A stretch of 64,000 bases of DNA from Branchiostoma floridae (Eukaryota; Chordata; Leptocardii; Amphioxiformes; Branchiostomatidae): positions 7,005,576 to 7,069,575 of the forward strand of contig NC_049995.1 of the NCBI RefSeq assembly GCF_000003815.2, written 5' to 3'. Numbering within the stretch: position 1 is the first letter of the stretch; each line of letters opens with the position of its first letter. Shown one piece after another: positions 58,000 to 64,000 of the stretch. A model generated the notes under the pieces. It ran no database searches. It had not been told where the DNA came from and saw only the letters and a program-made list of their open reading frames with translations. A program made the translations under genes and the position numbers.

Positions 58000-58740
58000 T
58001 GTAGCTGTGAGTGCGCGTGTTCTTAGTTCAAAGTTCAAGGACCCTACATTGTAAACTACCCTTTGGAAGCGCTGGTCACGTGAATATTCATTTAGTCTGT
58101 GGGGCCTTAACCTCTGACCTTACCCACAATGCCATAGAAGTAGATTATTGCTTATTGAGAAGATATATTCCTTTGCTATGGACCGTGACACGTGACACCT
58201 GGTGGCGGCTGGAAGACATCTGACGACACCTGTCCCTCATCGAACGTCAGGAAAGTGTTGTTTGCCGCGTTGACGAGCAACGCAGACGGCAGCCCTGCAT
58301 TAAATATGATTCAGACCATGACGCCCATGCAAGATAGCAATGTAGTAATGACAGAAGTAGACCACTTAGCAATATATTTCCACATTAGGCCACATTGACT
58401 TAATTCTATCAGCGCGCGCATTGATTTTTGCCTGTTCTACAAAAAAACCGGTGACCAAAAATAATCATATAGCATCCCTGGTCAATCAGAATTTTATGCT
58501 TGCCATGGGATCTGCTCTCCATGGTAAGGGTTAGAGCATGGGGCCCAGTGCCCTTCAAACAAGAATGGCAATAGAAACATGATTGTCTTATTTGAGGTGA
58601 ACAGAAGACAAAGCAAGCCTGGGAAAGAATGAACTGGATGATTAGTCCTGTAGTTTAGCAGCATGTTTTTTTTTTGCTGGATTTTCTCTTTTTTTGTCGC
58701 CCTGGCCACAGGCGCTGGCTCATTAGTTTTAGGGTCTCCA
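58000..58740. other. No supported gene
   Basis: 3' flank of the sialyltransferase gene. Short ORFs only; a strong polypyrimidine tract and AG at its right end lead into the next ORF. Confidence 0.4.
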
Positions 58741-59011
58741 GAGTATGTCATTTATAAAGTCAATGTGGCCCAAGGAAGTTATTAGACGACAGATAGATAA
58801 CATTCTGAAATGGGACTTTAAAACGTCACGTTTACTCACCTGTTGCGTTGTTAAAGAAATAATCGAGAGTAAAGAGGAAGAATTCGCTCCGGAAATGACC
58901 GACGCGGATTCCATCTATGACGTCATTTCCGATGAACTGAAAGTTCGTAACGAGTGGATTTTGCGGAAACATTCCAACCAGCCGACTGAAGAAAAAAAGT
59001 TGAAGGTTTAA
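58741..59011 (+). CDS. Hypothetical charged protein, possible terminal exon
   Basis: An open frame of about 88 residues (SMWPKEVIRRQIDNILKWDF ... DADSIYDVISDELKVRNEW) ends at TAA 59009-59011. It is preceded by a long pyrimidine tract and CTCCAG, and followed by AATAAA at 59387-59392 in the right orientation. The Glu/Lys-rich balanced composition looks coding, but no family is recognised. It could be a single-exon ORF starting at an ATG or a 3' exon of a gene whose other exons I did not find. Confidence 0.4.
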
Positions 59012-59409
59012 TACAGATAAAAACGACACCTACCGGTGCACTTGTAACGGTAGACTCAGGATTCGTCACATTGTTGAACCTTTATCCGCGGGGTAACCTA
59101 AACCCGTTGTTTTTAAAACATGGTATTTAGGAAGATTAAGCCAACGGACGGTAGTTTCAACCGCATAGGTTTGAAAACACATGTGTATTGCCATTTGAAA
59201 ACACATTAGTCGACTTGATATTCCTATATACCATCTTTTTAAATACCAAGAAAATAGGATACCCCGCGGACGGAGGTTATATGCTACCTGGAAGTTGTTT
59301 TTGAGGGAGGTGCAAGATTTTGTGACAGTTCTAAAATGATCTATTTTGAATGTGCAGTGTTCGCTACTCGTTAAATCAACTGTTGAAATAAAGACATGAA
59401 TTTTGCCTC

Positions 59410-59826
59410 TTACCTTTGTTTACAATTTACCCCACCTGGCGACGGGTACAGACTGTACATTATTCCCTCTTGGTACCGAATTATGAAGGTATACAGGGGT
59501 GGGCCCAGTTGTGCGCATGCGTAATCGATATCATGTCGTGGCAGTCGATGATTGGCTGAGCTCGATTCAAATTTGATTCTTTCGAGGTCCTTACTGATCT
59601 CGTTGGAGGAGAAGTAGTGAACATCTGAAAAACAATCTTATAAATTCATATATAATGATAACGTCAACATTTGATCTGTGAAAAAAAAATTGAAAGATTC
59701 AAATATGTAGAATGACCCACCGCGGAATGGAATTCCATAGCTGTCCAACCTGGTTGCTCTGACGTCACCATCCACGTACCATCCCGCGTTGATGTACTCT
59801 CGCGAGGTTTCCATCACAACGCAAGT
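59410..59826 (-). CDS. Unidentified two-exon coding fragment
   Basis: Exon 59721-59826 encodes TCVVMETSREYINAGWYVDG and DSYGIPFR. Exon 59410-59624 encodes DVHYFSSNEISKDLERIKF and AQLGPPLYTFIIRYQEG and reaches TAA at 59410-59412. The borders (TATAG acceptor, GTGGGT donor, TTTTTCAG acceptor) are consistent and the phase joins at Asp. A good donor (CAAAG/GTAAGA) overlaps the stop, so the second exon may instead splice on. Upstream exons not found. No family recognised. The VYPYILRYE-like string in the other unidentified gene (29.9 kb) is faintly similar to LYTFIIRYQEG here, too short to conclude. Confidence 0.5.
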
Positions 59827-60507
59827 CTATACGAAGAAACATAGGTCAAGTTGTTGATAGATTTTTAGTAGTGTCGCGACAAGAACTGCTGATGTCATAA
59901 CTTCAACTTTGACCTTCATCATGCGCACTTAAAAAGGTGAACCGCTTTATTATGTCCCTAAGTGCAGTAACATTGCCATTGTACCAAACATTCAAATTCT
60001 GCAGGAAAGTCAACGAATTACTAGCCTCTATAGCAGGCTTTCTGTAACCTTCGTCTTGCTAGTCTCATAATACCCTTTTTCGGGGCACTTCTTGTTCTTC
60101 TGGGTCGTTTGTGCGGCCGGCCAAATAAGACGAAAAAAGGGCCAGAGAGTTTGCCATGGAGGCTAACGAATTACTAGCTAACGTTACGCATGACCTTACT
60201 TTTGTAAACTGTGCCGACCCCTGAACTGTATGTAAGATGCACTTTCGACCCAATTAACTTAGCAAATGATTGACAGGAATTTCAGACGAGATTTGGTGGA
60301 TGTCGTAAGTCCAATAAGTGGTTGGAATAGACGATCCCATAGCCCCGCCCATCTCGATAAAAACGTAGAAACGCAAAATATAAACATGAAAATGCAAATA
60401 TTTGACTAACGCAGTCACTCTCTCATTGGTCGAACTGCCAATTGCCATGCCATCATTGGTTGAACTGGTAATTGTGATAGGCAGCAAGGATCGATCTTTT
60501 ATTGCAG

Positions 60508-60595
60508 ATGAAATCGTCGCCATTCAAAGAAACGCAGAGCATTACCCGCTAAAGGGATATGTCTGTAAAGATGTCTGCACTCAGATGACTATGAC
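60508..60595 (+). CDS. Possible orphan exon
   Basis: ATTGCAG acceptor and GAC/GTAAGT donor bound 88 nt encoding EIVAIQRNAEHYPLKGYVCK then DVCTQMTM. Coding-like but without found partners. Two reverse CCAAT boxes (CATTGGT) lie 50-90 bp upstream. Confidence 0.25.
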
Positions 60596-60892
60596 GTAAG
60601 TACTCTCCGACATCTTGGCTGGTTAAACCTGGTTGCTATTTTAAAATCTATTCACACATAGATACACGAATAGCACAGAAGAGTCGATGTTATCAACAAG
60701 CAACCATTACTTTAATGGCAGTTGGGAGCGCAATATACATTCACAAGGCACCATGGATAAAAAACAGTGTATAATACTTTAAAATACTACCGCACACGTC
60801 TAAAAGCTCCAGATATAATATTACAATATTGTAATATTACCTAAAATTATATTACAAAAACACAAAAGCGACGGATTGTTTCTCAACGCCGT

Positions 60893-61206
60893 ATATAGAG
60901 CTCTGTATATAATATAAAAAGGAGGCATTTTTGTTGTTTCCATATACATGTGTATCAGGATTGCAAAACGTTGCATCTATTATCTTTAGGTACTGCTGCA
61001 GTTGCCACAAATATCGCAAGACGTAGCTAGTGAACATGATGTAGCTAGCATGATGCAGCTAGTCAACGCAATATAGAGCTCTGTAAAAAATAGAGGCATT
61101 TCTGTTGTTTCCATATCTGGATTGCAAAACTTTGTACATGTATCTATAAAGTCTTTGGGTACTGCTGCAGTTGCCACAAATATCGCAAGATGTAGCTAGC
61201 GAACAT
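60893..61206. repeat. Tandem duplication, about 176-bp unit, two copies
   Basis: ATATAGAGCTCTGTA, TTGTTGTTTCCATAT, TACTGCTGCAGTTGCCACAA and ATATCGCAAGA occur in the same order in both copies. It lies 3' of the minus-strand TLC gene. Confidence 0.88.
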
Positions 61207-61268
61207 GATACCTGTATGACTTAGCTAGGAATATCAATGTCATAGCAACGATTGTCAGAACGATTCGG

Positions 61269-62042
61269 CTAGTTTTCTTTGGTAGTCTTCAACTCAGCGG
61301 TGTATTTCAAAACCCCACGGCAAATTTTGTAGAACCAGTAATAGTTCAATACATTAAATATACCGACTCCGCCAAAGTAACACACGTGTATGCAGAGAGG
61401 GAGGTCCCAAAACTGGGGGTGGGCCAATGCGAGGTGCAAGAAGCGCAGAGTACCAATGGTCGTGGAGACACATCTCGCGATAAAGAACGTAACCAACATG
61501 GCGAGACCGTTCCAGACGTAAGCCGTGGTCTTCTCGTAGCCAACGACTTTCAACATCATCCTGAAACAAACAAACAAACAAACAAACATACTACGTCATT
61601 AATTCTCGTAACTGGTTCCAGTATCCAACGACTTTCAACATCATCCTGAAACAAACGAACATACTACGTCATCAATCCTTGTTAGTAAGTTGTTACTGAT
61701 ACGAGATAGCAAAGAAATATTCTAAACTAGTTTGCACTGAAGGGCGCCGCCATCTTAGGATTCTGACACCTTCCGGTTGTCATCTTGTTTCCGGTATAGA
61801 TACAGGATACACTGTTGTTGTACCATCATGAATTTACTAGACGGTGCCTAAGTGCCAACGAGTTTGAGCTGGCCAGGCTAGCCTCGTTTTGGTGAAACGA
61901 CCCCAGATGACCCCGGAAAATCCAAAATGGTCGCCGTAGCTGGAATGGAGTGTAAAGAAAATAACTTTGATATTCTATCATTATATAAACCACTGGTTTG
62001 ACTGGCATATATTTGGGTGGGTGAAAGAGGGAGAGAGAAAGA

Positions 62043-62097
<55 letters not shown>

Positions 62098-63038
62098 GGT
62101 TCTTTCATAACAATATCCTACCTCATGTTAACGAAAGGGTTAGACAGTTCCATCATCAACACGTTGTTTGCACAGTACATCAGGCACGGATACGTCTGTT
62201 GGTGAGAGAACACATCGACAAAGTCATTACAATGTTCTAGATAAATTTGTTTTCCACTAATTCAAGAACCTTAGACAAAAATGTCCCTTTTTTGCACAAA
62301 ATAAAATCACAAAGTACAATTTCAAGAATAGTAGACGGATAGTCCCGGGGTAAGACAGAGACCAGTCTGGTCTATATGAATCTCTCCCTGTCTAGTTTAT
62401 CAAAAATATCATTAATACGACAATAACTAAATAGGAAACAACTGAACAATTGAATTCAGCTTTTAAATGATGATAAACCTTCAAAATCAATAAAAATGGG
62501 TTTTCATTACTAAGAATGTAAAATGTAAACTGAGGTAGACATCAGTGCAGAAGCATTATCTCTCACCATTGCCACAAACCCGGTGTAGGTTGAGAAGAAA
62601 TGGTGCAATTTAGAGGACATCTGGCCGATGTTGTGCGTCAACATAAGCACCAATGCTAGGGAAAAATAATAAAGTAAGATCTAAATGTTGTCTGATATTT
62701 CTCCTGGAGAATATTAAAATGACTTAACTTCTTATACTTCTTAGTTTGTACCAACTATTACTACTAGAAAACCGAAAAAAAAAATTATGAAAAAAGACGA
62801 ACCATCTTAAGCATTCACGTTTTTTCTCAACAAAGTAGCAGCACTCCTGTGTGTTGGACAATACAAGCATGCAATTTGCTGTCTGTGTCCCACGCATACT
62901 GTGCAGTTACGAGCTAAATAAAGCAAATCAAATCCAAAGGTGAGTTTTAGATTCGCAATGTGCTGGAAATCGTTCCTACCTGCGGTGACGTAACCAGTGT
63001 AGATAGCGAGCGTGTGCCGAACTAGAGGTGAGTCGTGC
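61269..63038 (-). CDS. TLCD4: TLC-domain protein (TLCD4/TMEM56-like), last four exons
   Basis: Exons in transcript order, all in phase: 62980-63038 (HDSPLVRHTLAIYTGYVTA), 62567-62655 (LVLMLTHNIGQMSSKLHHFF, the His-containing TLC core), 62122-62195 (TYPCLMYCANNVLMMELSN, ending NPFVNMR), 61269-61560 (two to three membrane helices; ends LKTTKEN). About 171 residues are visible; the N-terminal exon(s) lie beyond 63.1 kb or outside the window. TLC-domain proteins are multi-pass membrane proteins connected with lipid sensing or transport; the substrate here is unknown. The 74-nt third exon has the same size, phase and alignment as 30853-30926 on the plus strand, marking a paralogue. A partial duplication of the last exon's acceptor lies upstream of it. 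Confidence 0.85.
61543..61674. repeat. Duplicated splice acceptor/exon start of the TLC gene
   Basis: CCAACGACTTTCAACATCATCC followed by TGAAACAAAC...ATACTACGTCAT occurs at about 61540-61597 and again at about 61624-61672. The first copy includes the true start of the last exon and its acceptor (minus strand). Copy 1 carries an expanded AAAC microsatellite. Confidence 0.88.
62027..62094. repeat. GA microsatellite in TLC gene intron
   Basis: About 45 bp of pure GA plus a GA-rich lead-in. Confidence 0.95.
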
Positions 63039-63229
63039 CTACAGAGACAGACAATTTTTTTTTGTAAAACGTGACGAAAAAACAAACAAACAAACAAAAA
63101 CAACTAGTACTGGCACATTGTTACATATGGTCTGCATTTGTGTTAAGATTTCATTTGAGAAATAGCTTATCGCTTAATTTTTGTTCCAGGGTTTTAGTGG
63201 GGCTTTTACAGAGAACCGACCATTGATAA

Positions 63230-64000
63230 GAATCTATAATGTAACAGATCCGCCAAACTGACCAGTCTCTTAGCTTTAGAGATTCTAAGCCACACCGGCA
63301 CCGAACCTGGGTCGCCAGCTCACAATCTCAACGCCGCTAATAGGGCTTTCACACGGAAATCGAATTAGCAGGAATCAAGCCGAACCAGTCGGAATGAAGT
63401 ATTTGCAAAATTCGTAACACATTCGGGGCCATTCCGAGCGGGGGTTCCAAATGGACTTGATATCCCCTTCATACGAGAAAGAATGAGCCAGAATGCCGTC
63501 AGAATGAAAATTCTTTTCTATTCCTGGGAATTCGTAGTGTACTCTAGAAATTCTTACTGCATTCGAGATATTCTTTTGGCCACATTCGGGCAGGATTCGA
63601 AGTGGCTTGCCTTTTCGGTTCTCCTTCGAATGAGATTAAAATGTTTCGAATAATGTTGGAATGCCACAGAATGCGGTCAGACTGTAGTTAGACTAGTTAG
63701 AATCCATTTGGAATGCCATTAGATATTTCTACACTTCGAATGCACCTCGACAGTTTTTGACATGTCAAAAACTTTCGAGCCAGCCAAAAGAACGGGGACG
63801 AATATCTGGAACGCAGTACAAATGTTTAGAATACAGTACGAATTGCGAGGAATTGCCACGAATAGAAACAAAAATTCATTCGGACGGCATTCCGGCTCAT
63901 TCGTGCTCTCGTGTGAAGGGGGCTTAACCGCTACGCCAAAAGGTCGGACCATTTGGCATGGTCAGTTTGACGGCGCTTGAACCCCACTGTTACATTGGCA
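63230..64000 (-). mobile_element. tRNA-derived SINE, interrupted by a MITE, at the right window edge
   Basis: After removing 63341-63927, the minus strand reads GGCGTAGCGGTTAGCGGCG (A box) and later GGTTCGGTGCC (B box). The outer sequence has an inverted pair (CCAAACTGACCA / TGGTCAGTTTG) and shares GTAACAGTGGGGTTCAAGC with the SINE at 4470-4645. Confidence 0.65.
63341..63924. mobile_element. Harbinger-like MITE nested in the SINE
   Basis: TAA is duplicated on both sides (63338-63340 and 63925-63927). Ends are imperfect inverted repeats (AGGGCTTTCACACG / CGTGTGAAGGGGGCT). The interior is dense in GAAT/ATTC words. The 3-bp TAA duplication fits PIF/Harbinger. Confidence 0.78.

Overview
Eukaryotic nuclear DNA, most likely from a lancelet (Branchiostoma-like cephalochordate). 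The genes are split by GT..AG introns. Dinucleotide microsatellites, minisatellites and short fold-back DNA transposons are abundant. The recognisable proteins are animal families (CD73-type 5'-nucleotidase, mitochondrial fission factor, ST6Gal sialyltransferase, TLC-domain proteins, intronless LRR membrane proteins). The organism is inferred from gene content and repeat style, not proven. Two N gaps (46278-46377 and 47382-48316) show this is a draft scaffold.

Layout. 532-10603 (+): ten exons of a 5'-nucleotidase whose first exon(s) lie left of the window. 11-14.8 kb: a deleted mariner element, tandem repeats and SINE remnants. 14870-17653 (+): intronless 927-aa LRR single-pass receptor-like gene with a tyrosine-rich tail repeat, followed by about 13 copies of a 66-bp repeat. 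18.6-27.6 kb: no convincing gene, but MITEs of several superfamilies, a 45-bp minisatellite and a perfect 39-bp-arm hairpin. 27645-28763 (-): a second intronless LRR membrane protein. 29193-30026 (-): unidentified spliced coding exons. 30853-32143 (+): the last two exons of a TLCD4-like gene whose stop codon lies inside a MITE. 32.5-36.3 kb: AT-rich, no gene. 36348-38947 (-): complete MFF gene, with a likely 5'UTR exon and promoter near 39.5-39.7 kb. 40-52 kb: repeats, a 5S-like sequence, an RT fragment, a Mutator-like MITE, gaps and an assembly overlap. 52236-57734 (+): three-exon ST6Gal-type sialyltransferase, with a young L1/Tx1-type LINE (two poly-A tracts, perfect target-site duplication) in intron 1. 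58.7-60.6 kb: small hypothetical exons on both strands. 61269-63038 (-): four exons of a second TLCD4-like gene that runs off the right edge. 63.2-64 kb: a tRNA-type SINE split by a Harbinger-like MITE.

Functionally the window is a mixed neighbourhood (extracellular nucleotide hydrolysis, LRR surface proteins, mitochondrial fission, Golgi sialylation, TLC membrane proteins), with no operon-like logic. The two TLCD4-like genes share exon boundaries and are about 30 kb apart in opposite orientation, so they look like a local DNA-level duplication. Many apparent ORFs come from tandem repeats whose unit is a multiple of three. Residue numbers are for the proteins as reconstructed from the exons listed.
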